From contig DATHGT010000254.1 of NCBI GenBank assembly GCA_035317605.1, positions 1 to 51,205 on the forward strand: a stretch of DNA of 51,205 nt. The letters run 5' to 3'. The notes beneath the pieces are model-generated. The model saw nothing but the letters and a program-made list of their open reading frames with translations. It was not told the DNA's origin and did no database searches. Made by a program: the position numbers and the translations under genes. This DNA comes from DATHGT01 sp035317605 (GTDB lineage Bacteria; Methylomirabilota; Methylomirabilia; Rokubacteriales; CSP1-6). This document shows positions 16,829 to 24,696 of this stretch, one piece after another; position 1 is the first letter of the stretch, and the number at the start of each line of letters is the position of its first letter.

Positions 16829-17644
16829 ATGCGGATCCGGATCGGCTACGATCTCGTCTACGAAGTGCTCCGGCCCACCGCGATGCAGCTCATGCTCTAC
16901 GTGCATCCCGACCAGGCCGGCGCCCTGCGGAGTCCCGAGACGATCGTCGTGGAGCCCGCAATCCCCGTGGAGGACTTCATCGACGGGTTCGGCAACCGGG
17001 TCGCACGCATCCTGGCGCCGGCGGGATCGGTCCGCATCCGGTACGATAACGTGATCGACGACCCGGGCCGCCCGGACGTGCCGTTCACGGGCTTGCGACT
17101 GACGCCCGTGCACGAGATGCCGCCGGAGTGCTGGCGTTTCCTCCTCGCGAGCCGGTATTGCGAGGTGGACCGGCTGAGCCAGATCGCGTGGGATCTCTTC
17201 GGGAGCACGCCGGAGTCGTCGGAGCGGGTGCAGGCAGTGGTGGAATGGGTGCACGCGAACGTCACCTTCGGCTACGAGTTCGCGAGCCCGACCAAGTCAG
17301 CACACGACGTCTACCTCGAGCGTCAGGGCGTGTGCCGCGACTTCCAGCATCTCGCCATCACGTTCCTGCGAGCGCTCAACATCCCCGCGCGCTACACGGC
17401 CGGCTTTCTCGGGGACATCGGCGTGCCGGTCACGGGTCCGATGGACTTTTCGGCTTGGGCCGAGGCCTACCTGGACGGCGCGTGGTATACGATCGACGCC
17501 CGGCACAATCGGGCGCGCATCGGCCGCGTGGTGATGGCGCGCGGCCGCGACGCGGTCGATGTCGCGCTGACGACGTCGTTCGGCGCGGCCACGCTCACGC
17601 AGTTCACCGTGTGGGCCGACGAGGTCGCTGCCGCCGCCGCGTGA
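16829..17644 (+). CDS. Transglutaminase-like cysteine protease family protein
   Basis: A 271-residue protein with an N-terminal beta domain (MRIRIGYDLVYEV) and a transglutaminase-like core. GVCRDFQHLAITFLRALNIP carries the catalytic Cys, WAEAYLDGAWYTIDARHN holds an aspartate, and His in the latter motif completes a Cys-His-Asp triad. This family is a regular neighbour of Anbu proteases, pointing to a shared peptide-processing pathway. I choose the ATG at 16829 because the N-terminal family domain starts there; an earlier ATG at 16703 would add a repeat-encoded extension and cannot be excluded. It ends one base before a convergent small gene. Confidence 0.88.
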   Translation: MRIRIGYDLVYEVLRPTAMQLMLYVHPDQAGALRSPETIVVEPAIPVEDFIDGFGNRVARILAPAGSVRIRYDNVIDDPGRPDVPFTGLRLTPVHEMPPECWRFLLASRYCEVDRLSQIAWDLFGSTPESSERVQAVVEWVHANVTFGYEFASPTKSAHDVYLERQGVCRDFQHLAITFLRALNIPARYTAGFLGDIGVPVTGPMDFSAWAEAYLDGAWYTIDARHNRARIGRVVMARGRDAVDVALTTSFGAATLTQFTVWADEVAAAAA

Positions 17645-17645
17645 G

Positions 17646-17909
17646 CTACTGCGTGAAGTGCCGCTCCACGTCCGTGAGCAGGACCCGGAGCTCTGGAGGA
17701 AGGTGTCGCTGGCCAGGGTTGCACTTCCGGATCCATGATTGCCGTATTCCTGTGGGTGAGTGCTCCCTGCCGTCCTTCGTGAACTTGATGGGGAAGTCCC
17801 CTTCCTGGCTCTCCACGAAGGGGCCGATCTCGGCCGAAAACGTGGTCCCAACTTGCCGACGAGCCCACTCCAATTTCATGCGAGCCTTCTGCTTGGTCAT
17901 GGGCGCCAT
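17646..17909 (-). CDS. Hypothetical protein (87 aa)
   Basis: I do not recognise this protein. It is soluble, basic at the N-terminus (MTKQKARMKLEWARRQVG) and has a conserved-looking middle, EGDFPIKFTKDGREHSP. There is no clear ribosome site; starts at codons 1, 4 and 11 are all possible. It ends one base from the convergent transglutaminase stop, and its ATG directly follows the stop of the upstream 105-codon frame, an arrangement suggesting real coupled genes. Coding status is moderate. Confidence 0.45.
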   Translation of the reverse strand: MAPMTKQKARMKLEWARRQVGTTFSAEIGPFVESQEGDFPIKFTKDGREHSPTGIRQSWIRKCNPGQRHLPPELRVLLTDVERHFTQ

Positions 17910-18227
17910 CTAGGTCAGCCGGCTTGCCCGCGAAACGCGTTCGCGGGCAGTAGGCTTCGCGGGTTCTCGATGCTCGACCTCCACGCGGAGCGCGCGGGCG
18001 GTCGAGTCGGCAGGGAACAGAAAGTCGGGCGCGCAGAAGAGGTAGCCCGCGGCGGGGTCGACGCGCCCGCGGTCAGCAGACACCACGCGCCAGGTGACCC
18101 CGACCCCATGGGTGCGCAAGGTCAACCGGCCATCACGATCGAGATGCTTGACGTTGGACGATGGTCTCGTGAGCATGTGCTCACTGTACACGGGGCCGGC
18201 GGGACCGGGTATTGGACGTTGGTCCAT
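17910..18227 (-). CDS. Hypothetical protein (105 aa), doubtful
   Basis: An open frame without a recognised domain. It overlaps the end of the upstream flavoprotein gene by 47 nt and lacks a ribosome site at its first ATG; another ATG lies at codon 18. The stop TAG is immediately followed by the ATG of the 87-residue frame. The stretch GYLFCAPDFLFPAD is the only hydrophobic part. It could be a real small gene or a relic. Confidence 0.3.
   Translation of the reverse strand: MDQRPIPGPAGPVYSEHMLTRPSSNVKHLDRDGRLTLRTHGVGVTWRVVSADRGRVDPAAGYLFCAPDFLFPADSTARALRVEVEHREPAKPTARERVSRASRLT
17935..17959. repeat. 10-bp perfect inverted repeat
   Basis: TGCCCGCGAA (17935-17944) pairs with TTCGCGGGCA (17950-17959) around a 5-nt ACGCG loop. 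It lies near the 3' end of the doubtful 105-codon frame, about 26 bp upstream of the 87-residue gene. No T-run follows on either strand, so a simple intrinsic terminator is unlikely; an attenuator or protein-binding site is possible. Confidence 0.6.
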
Positions 18228-19710
18228 GAGATTGCTCAGCCGCAGGGAACATCGTCCGGTAGTGGCGATACCACTCGCTCTGGAAGCGCTCCTCCGGATC
18301 CCAGCGCCGCTTCAGGCGCAGGAACTCGGCGAATTGCGGATAGGCGGCCTCGACCTGGGCCCGGGTGGCGTGGCGGTGATACGTGAGGTAGTAGCTGCCG
18401 CCGTGCGCGAGTGACATGTCGATCAGACGCCGGAAGTGGTCGGCGGTGCGGGCCAGAGCGTCCGGCGCGTGCGCGGTGTGGAGGTTGAAGATCACGCAGG
18501 CGTAGCGGTCGCGCCCCCACGGCAGGAACGTCTCGCTGTCGCGCTCGATCAGCCGCACCGTGCCGTAGATCACGTTCACGTCGTGGGTCCGGAAATCGCG
18601 CCGGACCGCGTCGAGGAAGCGGGGCAGGTCGGCGCGGCGCGCGTAGACCTCGGTGATCACCTCGCTGGCGGGGCCGCCGCCGAGCTGGCGATCGAGCGTG
18701 GCGTGATATCCGTCGATGTAGACGCTGAGCTGGTGGGTGTCCGACCAGTAGCGCTGGCCCTTGGTGGAAAGGTAGTACCGCGAGTAGAAATCGAAAGCCC
18801 GGCTCTTGTCCGCGTGGGAGAGATAGAGCAGGCGGTTCCAGTCGTCGACGGCCAGCTCCTTCTGGACCTCGGGCATCGCGGCCGCGTCGTCGAGCGGGCG
18901 GTAGCACGAGAAGACGCCGCGGCGCAGGAAGTCTTCCGACGCGGGATCGGTGGCGTACTGGCAATCGCCGAACAGAAAGCCCTCGGCGATGCGCTGCTCG
19001 AACCGCTCCGGCAGCGTCTGCATGTCGATGACCTCGACGACGCGCTCGAGCTTGCGTCGCGGGGTCAGCCGGACGGTGACCGTCGCCACGACGCCGAAGA
19101 GACCGTAGCCGCCCACGACCAGCCGGAAGAGCTCGGCGTTTTCCGTCCGGCTGCACCGCCGGAGCTCGCCCCTTCCATCTACCAGCGTGAGCGCCTCCAC
19201 GTCGCCGACGAACGGGGCGAGCCGCAGCCCGCGGCCGTGGATGTTCGCGGCGACGGCGCCGCCGATCGACAGGCGATCGGCCCCGGTCTGCTTCTGCACG
19301 ATGCCCCACGCGCGCGGCTGTCCCGACTGGGTTTGAAGAAGATGGTCGATGAGCGCCGGCCACTGGATTCCCGCCTCCACCGTCACGAGGCCGCGGTCTC
19401 GGTCGAAGGCGAGCACGCGGTTCATCGCCGTCGTGTCGATGGTGACGGTGCCCGCGCCGAATTGCTGACCGCCCATGGCGTGCCGGCCCCCCATCACGCT
19501 GAGGCCCACGCCCTCCTGCCGGGCCTGGCGTACGAGAGCCGCGAGATCCTCGGCGCGCGCGGGCTGGACGACCTTGGCGACACTCGTCGCGTTCAGGCCG
19601 GAATGCAGGTCGTTGAGCACGACGCCGGCGTCCAACCGCGGCGCTGTCGCGCACCCACCCGCAACCGCCAGCGCCCCGGTGGCCTTCAGGAAGTCGCGTC
19701 GCGACAGCAT
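18181..19710 (-). CDS. Tat-exported FAD-binding oxidoreductase (PCMH type)
   Basis: A 509-residue flavoprotein starting MLSRRDFLKATGALAVAGGC: a twin-arginine signal plus a likely lipobox at Cys20, so it is probably exported folded and perhaps lipid-anchored. MGGRHAMGGQQF places His78 at the covalent FAD attachment site of the aldonolactone-oxidase-like group. LSIGGAVAANIHGRG is the second nucleotide-binding motif. The C-terminus (RRWDPEERFQSEWYRHY) fits this group. The ATG overlaps the preceding gene's TGA by one base. It ends a coupled minus-strand set with two membrane proteins, a CocE hydrolase and a PAC2 protein. The substrate is unknown. Confidence 0.85.
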   Translation of the reverse strand: MLSRRDFLKATGALAVAGGCATAPRLDAGVVLNDLHSGLNATSVAKVVQPARAEDLAALVRQARQEGVGLSVMGGRHAMGGQQFGAGTVTIDTTAMNRVLAFDRDRGLVTVEAGIQWPALIDHLLQTQSGQPRAWGIVQKQTGADRLSIGGAVAANIHGRGLRLAPFVGDVEALTLVDGRGELRRCSRTENAELFRLVVGGYGLFGVVATVTVRLTPRRKLERVVEVIDMQTLPERFEQRIAEGFLFGDCQYATDPASEDFLRRGVFSCYRPLDDAAAMPEVQKELAVDDWNRLLYLSHADKSRAFDFYSRYYLSTKGQRYWSDTHQLSVYIDGYHATLDRQLGGGPASEVITEVYARRADLPRFLDAVRRDFRTHDVNVIYGTVRLIERDSETFLPWGRDRYACVIFNLHTAHAPDALARTADHFRRLIDMSLAHGGSYYLTYHRHATRAQVEAAYPQFAEFLRLKRRWDPEERFQSEWYRHYRTMFPAAEQSHGPTSNTRSRRPRVQ

Positions 19711-20336
19711 CACCCTCTCCTCGGGCCGCCGAGGCCCCGCGCGCCGCCGTAGATGAGCGGCACCGCGATCATCTCGATGACGTGATAGAGCGCGTTCGGA
19801 CTGAGCCCGAGCGCGGGCAGCGCCACCCCGCGCCACTGAACCCAGGAGCCGAGCCACAGCACGCCGATCCCGGCCGCCCCGGCGAGCGGCGCCCTCGACG
19901 GCATGCGTCGTTGGACCACGACGAAGACGACCAGCAAGAACACGGTCGCTGGCACGTAGGCGACCACCGCCACCACGAACGCGTCACTCAGGAACAGGAC
20001 CACGCCGGTGTAGACGACGAAGGCGACGACGGCGGATTGACAGACAGGACGGGCGTTCCCGGTGGTGCGCAGCGCCTGCGCTCCCGCCGTGACGGCGGCC
20101 ACGGATGTCATGCCGAGTGCAAGAAGGGTCGTCCGCCATAGCACCGCCGCCGCCACGCCGCGCCCCTCCGCAAAAAAGCCGTGCGTGATGCCGCCGAGAA
20201 ACGCGGCCGCGGCGATCGAGCCGAAGAACATCACCCAGGCGCGCGGCATCGCCGCGCGGCCGCCGAGCACGGCGAGCATCCCGGCTTCGAGGGCGAGCGC
20301 CCAGTCCGTGAGGGTGACGTCCGGCTCGGCGATCAC
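19710..20336 (-). CDS. Multi-pass membrane protein, family not recognised
   Basis: A 208-residue protein with about six hydrophobic segments, for example AWVMFFGSIAAAAFLGGI, AVVAFVVYTGVVLFL and VAVVAYVPATVFLLVVFVV. The start is a GTG overlapping the stop of the CocE gene as GTGA, and the stop overlaps the flavoprotein start, so it is a middle gene of a coupled operon. HGFFAEG after the second segment and HVIEMIAVPLIYGG near the end hold histidines that could bind a cofactor. This is compatible with partnering the exported flavoprotein, but that is a guess. Confidence 0.75.
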   Translation of the reverse strand: MIAEPDVTLTDWALALEAGMLAVLGGRAAMPRAWVMFFGSIAAAAFLGGITHGFFAEGRGVAAAVLWRTTLLALGMTSVAAVTAGAQALRTTGNARPVCQSAVVAFVVYTGVVLFLSDAFVVAVVAYVPATVFLLVVFVVVQRRMPSRAPLAGAAGIGVLWLGSWVQWRGVALPALGLSPNALYHVIEMIAVPLIYGGARGLGGPRRG

Positions 20337-22084
20337 GGCGCGCCGTCCACGACGGGCAGCAGCAGGCGTGATGGCGTGGTCACACCATGATGGACCGTCT
20401 GCCTCGCGACCACGAGTCGCCGCTCGGTGGCGATATCGGCGCCCGTGTTCGGGTTGCGATCGAACCGCGGGACGTTGCTGCTCGATATCTGAAGCCGGAG
20501 CCGGTGGCCACGGTCGAAGCGCATGCTGGTCGGCCAGAGATCGACGCGGATCTGGTGGACGCCGGGGCTGAACGCCTGCCGCGCGATGCCGTCGGTGACA
20601 CTCCACGCCGCCCCGTCCGGATGCACGTCGACGAGCTTCGCGGTGACATCGGTATGCGGCGCGGTCGTGGCGAGGTGCAGCACCGCGGTCACCGGGCCGG
20701 TGATCTCCAGAGGCCGCGGGAGCGGTTCCGACGTGTAGACGAGGACGTCGTCGCGGCGCTCGATCTCCGCCTGGAGCGCCGACCCGGCGCCGGGGCCGAG
20801 CAACGCGCCGCCCGCCGTCGGCACCGGCCGCGCGGGATCGTAGACAAACGTGTCCGGCCGCTCCGCACCCATGGGGGGCGTGAGGTGCAACACGCCATCG
20901 CCGGCCGCCGAGTTCGCATGGCCGCGGGACTGTAGATAGAAGGCCGCTTCGCGCGCTCGCGCCAGCGGCCACTCCCCTTCCTCGCGCCAGACGTTCGCGC
21001 CCATCACGAAGAGGCGCACGGGCGCGGGATCGGGCCCCGCCGGACGCCGCGCCAGATGTCGATCGAACCACGCGAGCGTCGGCGCCAGACTCGCGAGCCG
21101 GTAATCGCTGCCGCGGCGGCCTCCCGGCAACGTCACCGCGGTCGCGTGGCCCCATGGGCCGATCACCAGGCGTGTCGCGGCCGAGATCTCAGGCGCCGTC
21201 TCACGCCGGATCGTCACGTAGTCCGCGAGCTGCGTGGGCAGAAACGGATCGTACCAGCCGCCCATGAGGTGCACGGGCGCGGTCAGGCGCGCCGCCCGGC
21301 GCTCGCCGTCGACGGCCTTCCAGTAGGCATCACGCCGGGGGTGCGTCACCCACTCGTTGAACGCCGGGACGTCGGTGCCGGCGCGATCGTCCGCCTCGAT
21401 CAGCGACACGCCGTCGGCGCCGCGCGCGATGGCGGCGGCGGTCGGAGGATCGTCCCGGTCGCCGCGGCTGCGGAGAGCCCAGTAGAGCGCGCTGGCGAGC
21501 GCGAAGGCGCCGCCCGGATAGAGCGTCCCGTAGACGTCCGTCGACGCGAGCTGGATCATCAGCGCGGTCGGCCCGGGGCCGCGCTGGTCGGCGATCGCCC
21601 ATTGGGTATAGCCGAAGTAGGAGCCTCCCCAGGTGCCGATCCGGCCGTCGTACCACGCCTGCCGGGCGATCCACGCGAGCGTGGCGATGCCGTCGCCGCG
21701 CTCGTCGAGGAAGGGGCGGTGCCGTCCACCGGATTCGTAGCGGCCGCGCGTGCCCTGGATCACCACCGTGTAGCCGCGCGCCGCCCACAGGTGGCCCACG
21801 CTGGACGCGAACGCCCGGGTCCGGAACGTGTGGTCGTAGGGCAGGCGTACGAGGATCGTCGGCCACTGGCCCGCTGGCTGCGGGTGGTAGACGTCCGCCA
21901 CCAGACGAACGCCGTCGGGCGTGGTGAGGGCGACCGATCGTTCGATGCGCACCGCGAACTCGGCCCCACGGGCGTCGACGAGCGCGGCCAGCACCCGTGC
22001 ACCGAGCGCCGGCCAGGGCACGAGGAGCGCCGCCGCGAGCAGGACCGCAGCGACCGAAGCGCCGACGCCGGCGAGCCGCTTCAC
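20333..22084 (-). CDS. CocE/NonD family hydrolase with N-terminal membrane anchor
   Basis: A 583-residue alpha/beta hydrolase of the cocaine esterase / X-Pro dipeptidyl peptidase group. One N-terminal hydrophobic segment (VAAVLLAAALLVPWPALGA) acts as a signal or anchor. Catalytic candidates are Ser in WGGSYFGYTQ, Asp in GGWYDPFLP and His in GPWGHAT. A C-terminal jelly-roll PepX_C domain covers the last ~220 residues. The start is a GTG overlapping the preceding membrane gene's stop by 4 nt. Likely acts outside the cytoplasmic membrane on esters or acyl-peptides. Confidence 0.85.
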   Translation of the reverse strand: MKRLAGVGASVAAVLLAAALLVPWPALGARVLAALVDARGAEFAVRIERSVALTTPDGVRLVADVYHPQPAGQWPTILVRLPYDHTFRTRAFASSVGHLWAARGYTVVIQGTRGRYESGGRHRPFLDERGDGIATLAWIARQAWYDGRIGTWGGSYFGYTQWAIADQRGPGPTALMIQLASTDVYGTLYPGGAFALASALYWALRSRGDRDDPPTAAAIARGADGVSLIEADDRAGTDVPAFNEWVTHPRRDAYWKAVDGERRAARLTAPVHLMGGWYDPFLPTQLADYVTIRRETAPEISAATRLVIGPWGHATAVTLPGGRRGSDYRLASLAPTLAWFDRHLARRPAGPDPAPVRLFVMGANVWREEGEWPLARAREAAFYLQSRGHANSAAGDGVLHLTPPMGAERPDTFVYDPARPVPTAGGALLGPGAGSALQAEIERRDDVLVYTSEPLPRPLEITGPVTAVLHLATTAPHTDVTAKLVDVHPDGAAWSVTDGIARQAFSPGVHQIRVDLWPTSMRFDRGHRLRLQISSSNVPRFDRNPNTGADIATERRLVVARQTVHHGVTTPSRLLLPVVDGAP

Positions 22085-22536
22085 CGGGGCGGGCGCGTGG
22101 CGTGGTAGTGCCCGACCGTCGCGATGAACGACGCGAGCACCACGTGGAACACGCTGGGGATCGTGCCCGGCCCGAGCCACCGGCGCTCCGGATGCCACGC
22201 CATGGTCAGCGCGTAGCGAACGACCATGGCCGCGGCGTAGACGAAGGCGACGCCGATCAGCGCACGGCCGAGTCGCGGCCGCCGCGGCAGGACGAGCACG
22301 CCGCTCCCGCGCAGGAACCCCGCGCACACGATGGCCTGCACGATGAGAATGGCGAGCTGCGACGGCAAGAGAAGCGGATACGGCAGGAGCCCCGAGTACC
22401 AGTGCGCCATGCCCGGGAGGAACGAGACGTCGGCGAAGGCCACGAGGGCCTGGCCGGCCACGCGCAGAAGGAAGAGCGCGGTCAGGAGCGTGAGGACGAT
22501 CGCGTACGTGGCGGTGTCCGCGCGCGTGCTCGTCAG
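22081..22536 (-). CDS. Small multi-pass membrane protein (about 151 aa)
   Basis: Four hydrophobic segments are visible: TYAIVLTLLTALFLLRV, LPSQLAILIVQAIVCAGFL, RALIGVAFVYAAAMVVRYAL and TIPSVFHVVLASFIATV. No ATG or GTG precedes the first segment in frame. The likeliest start is a CTG at 22536 that overlaps the upstream PAC2 gene's TGA (CTGA), which would match the coupling seen throughout this operon. A GTG inside the first segment would truncate it. Function unknown. Confidence 0.65.
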   Translation of the reverse strand: MTSTRADTATYAIVLTLLTALFLLRVAGQALVAFADVSFLPGMAHWYSGLLPYPLLLPSQLAILIVQAIVCAGFLRGSGVLVLPRRPRLGRALIGVAFVYAAAMVVRYALTMAWHPERRWLGPGTIPSVFHVVLASFIATVGHYHATRPPR

Positions 22537-23432
22537 CCCTGCGTACCGCCTTCGCGCTGCTTGCGCAGGAAGTCCTCGACCTCTCGCATCAGCTTCTCCG
22601 GGTCGAGCTCCTCGCCCGAGAGGGGTTGCGGCTCCTCGTCGGTCGCGGCGTCGTACTCCTGCTCGAGCTGCTTGACGTGCTCTCGGGTGGCGCGGTCGCG
22701 CGCCACCGCTCGATCGCATTGTTTGCGAAAGTCTTCGATGGCCTCGGCGAACTGGGACATGTCCGGGCTCAGGTTGAGCAGGCGCGCGACGTACGTCACC
22801 AGGGCCTGGATCGCCGCCGGATTCTCGGAGCCTTGCAGATAGTGAGGCGCTTGCCCCATGAAGCCGACGTGCTCGATCCCGCGCTTCTCCGCCGCGTCCA
22901 GGACGACCGAGGAAATGCCGGTCGGACCTTCGTAGGTCGGACGACGATAGATACCCCAGGCCTCGAGCAGTGACCGCGAGGCGCCGTCGGTGCAGCGGCC
23001 GGTGACCCGGACGGGACGGGTATGCGGCGCCCCCGCCAGGAGCGCCCCCAGCGAGACGATCCGCCTCACCCCACAGCGCTCGGCCACGTCGAGGAACGCC
23101 TTGGTGTAGGTGCGCCACTTCTGATGGGGCTCCGGGCCCGAAAATAGGAGGAGGCCGTTCCGCCCGTCCCCGGGATTCCACGCGAAGAACTCGCTCTTCG
23201 GCCAGTGGATGTCGCGGTCGCCATCATCCCGCAACTTCACCTCGGGCCGTTCCTGGGTGAACACGAAGAACTCTTCGGGATCGATCCGGGCCACCCGCTC
23301 GGCCGGGAGGTCGCGGACCAGGTGCTTCAGGGCGCCCGTCGCCGCCCGGCCGGCATCGATCCATCCCCCGAACGCCATGACCAGCGTCGTCAGGTTCGCG
23401 GACGGCTCGTGGTCGAACTCTACGTTGTCCAT
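22533..23432 (-). CDS. PAC2 family protein
   Basis: A 299-residue protein of the proteasome-assembly-chaperone-2-like superfamily: LTTLVMAFGGWIDAGRAATG at the N-terminus, FFAWNPGDGRNGLLLFSGPEP in the middle and a charged, probably coiled-coil tail after residue 230 that ends FLRKQREGG. Bacterial members are best known from organisms with proteasomes. A proteasome-like Anbu lies 6 kb away, which makes a link tempting but unproved. The ATG follows GGGAGG at 8 nt; an upstream GTG at 23447 is less likely. It is the first gene of the coupled run to 18181. Confidence 0.85.
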   Translation of the reverse strand: MDNVEFDHEPSANLTTLVMAFGGWIDAGRAATGALKHLVRDLPAERVARIDPEEFFVFTQERPEVKLRDDGDRDIHWPKSEFFAWNPGDGRNGLLLFSGPEPHQKWRTYTKAFLDVAERCGVRRIVSLGALLAGAPHTRPVRVTGRCTDGASRSLLEAWGIYRRPTYEGPTGISSVVLDAAEKRGIEHVGFMGQAPHYLQGSENPAAIQALVTYVARLLNLSPDMSQFAEAIEDFRKQCDRAVARDRATREHVKQLEQEYDAATDEEPQPLSGEELDPEKLMREVEDFLRKQREGGTQG

Positions 23433-23460
23433 GCTCCATCCTCCCACTGCATCCTACGTC

Positions 23461-24303
23461 TCAGAAGCTCGGCTTGGTTGCAAATGGCGTCAACTGCAGC
23501 TCGTGCGTCCAGCAGGACCTGTCCTGGGTGTGCAGGTAGTAGAAGGCCTCGGCGATCTTCACGGGATTCATCACCACTTCGGGATGCTGCTGGGCCCTGG
23601 GCAGCGCTCGGGTGCCCGGCGAGTCGATCACGCCGTCGATCACCACGTTGGCCACGTGGACGCCGTGCTCGGAATACTCTTCCGTGAGCACCTGAGCCAG
23701 CGTGCGCATCATGACGCGCGGATAGTACAGCGACTGGCCGGTCAGGCGTTTGCGGCCGCGCAACGAGAACTGGTTGTTCGAGATCAGGAACGAGCCGCGG
23801 CCGCGCCGGCGCATGGCCGGCAACACTTCCTGGGCGACCAGGAAGGGCCCGCGGCTGGCGATGTGCTGGGCGGTCTCGAAGATGTCGACGGGAACGTGCT
23901 CCAGCAGCTCCTTGTCGGGCGGCAAGTCACGGCCCTCCAGATACCCGGCGTTGTAGACCAGCACCTCCGGGTCGCCGACGTCCGTCCGGATCGTGGCGAA
24001 CGCCCGGGTGATGGACTCGGGCGACACCAGGTCCAGCTCGACGATCATGCTCTGGCCGCCCTGCTCGACGATGGCCTTCTCCAGCGCCGAGGCATTGGCG
24101 GCACGGCGCGTGGTCAGCACGACCAGGAACCCCTCCCTGGCGAACTTCTGGGCGATGGCGCCGCCGACGCCCCATCGAACGCCGACGGGGATCTCGCGGT
24201 CGTCGAGCGCCTTGCCGTGCGCCAGCTTGGTGTTGCGTCCATCGGCCTGCCATTTGGAGGTCGCCCCCACTACGACGGCGACCGGTTTGCCGGCTGAGCT
24301 CAT
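23461..24303 (-). CDS. Atypical short-chain dehydrogenase/reductase (SDR)
   Basis: A 280-residue Rossmann protein. After VVVGATSKW an insertion of roughly 25 residues (ADGRNTKLAHGKALDDREIP) interrupts the usual glycine motif, which resumes as GVGGAIAQKFAREG. VLVYNAGYLEG supplies the NAG motif, and SNNQFSLRG the serine region. At the catalytic site YYPRVMMR replaces YxxxK, so the active-site lysine reads Met. The protein may bind NAD(P) but catalyse differently or not at all. The ATG follows GAGG at 9 nt. It precedes the PAC2 gene by 28 bp on the same strand and could be its operon partner. Confidence 0.8.
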   Translation of the reverse strand: MSSAGKPVAVVVGATSKWQADGRNTKLAHGKALDDREIPVGVRWGVGGAIAQKFAREGFLVVLTTRRAANASALEKAIVEQGGQSMIVELDLVSPESITRAFATIRTDVGDPEVLVYNAGYLEGRDLPPDKELLEHVPVDIFETAQHIASRGPFLVAQEVLPAMRRRGRGSFLISNNQFSLRGRKRLTGQSLYYPRVMMRTLAQVLTEEYSEHGVHVANVVIDGVIDSPGTRALPRAQQHPEVVMNPVKIAEAFYYLHTQDRSCWTHELQLTPFATKPSF

Positions 24304-24410
24304 AGGGAATTCCTCGCTGGAGCGTTCTCGCTTGACGCCCGCTCCATCCGTGCGGTACCTAGACGTGACCGGAGCTGGGGATGCGCCTCGCGGGGAAAGG
24401 CCACGCGCGT

Positions 24411-24690
24411 ATGGCAGAACTCGATCTTCGGCGGCATCTGGAGCAGTACAAGTTTTACCACACCATTCCGCTGACCGACGACCTCGCGACGCCCGGCACC
24501 CACGGCGCTTCGGCACGTTCGACGTGCTCATCTTCGCGAACGTGCTGTACCACCGTTCGCTATCCGTTTCGCGCCTTCCAGATCCTCGCCGAGCTCGCGA
24601 ATCCGCAGGCCACGCTGATCGTGAAGACCGGGGAAAGTCCCTACGATCCGACGAGCTGCACGTTCTTCAACCGGAAAGGGCTGACCGATT
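24411..24690 (+). pseudogene. Decayed SAM methyltransferase (CmoB/DUF1698-like)
   Basis: One frame reads AELDLRRHLEQYKFYHTIPL and TDDLATPG, the typical N-terminal part. A second frame reads FGTFDVLIFANVLYH, and the first frame resumes with RYPFRAFQILAELANPQATL. Removing one G near 24555 would restore YHLRYPFRAF, so a one-base insertion is likely. The SAM-binding core between TPG and FGTFDV is missing, about 80-100 residues by family comparison. The tail runs into a stretch antisense to the next gene. This fills the gap between the SDR and the amidohydrolase. Confidence 0.7.
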
Positions 24691-24696
24691 CACTGT

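Noticed and set aside
17642..17656. Second in-frame TGA shortly after the transglutaminase stop, considered as read-through selenocysteine
   Set aside because: Only three codons separate the two stops, no redox motif precedes the first, and the catalytic domain is already complete.
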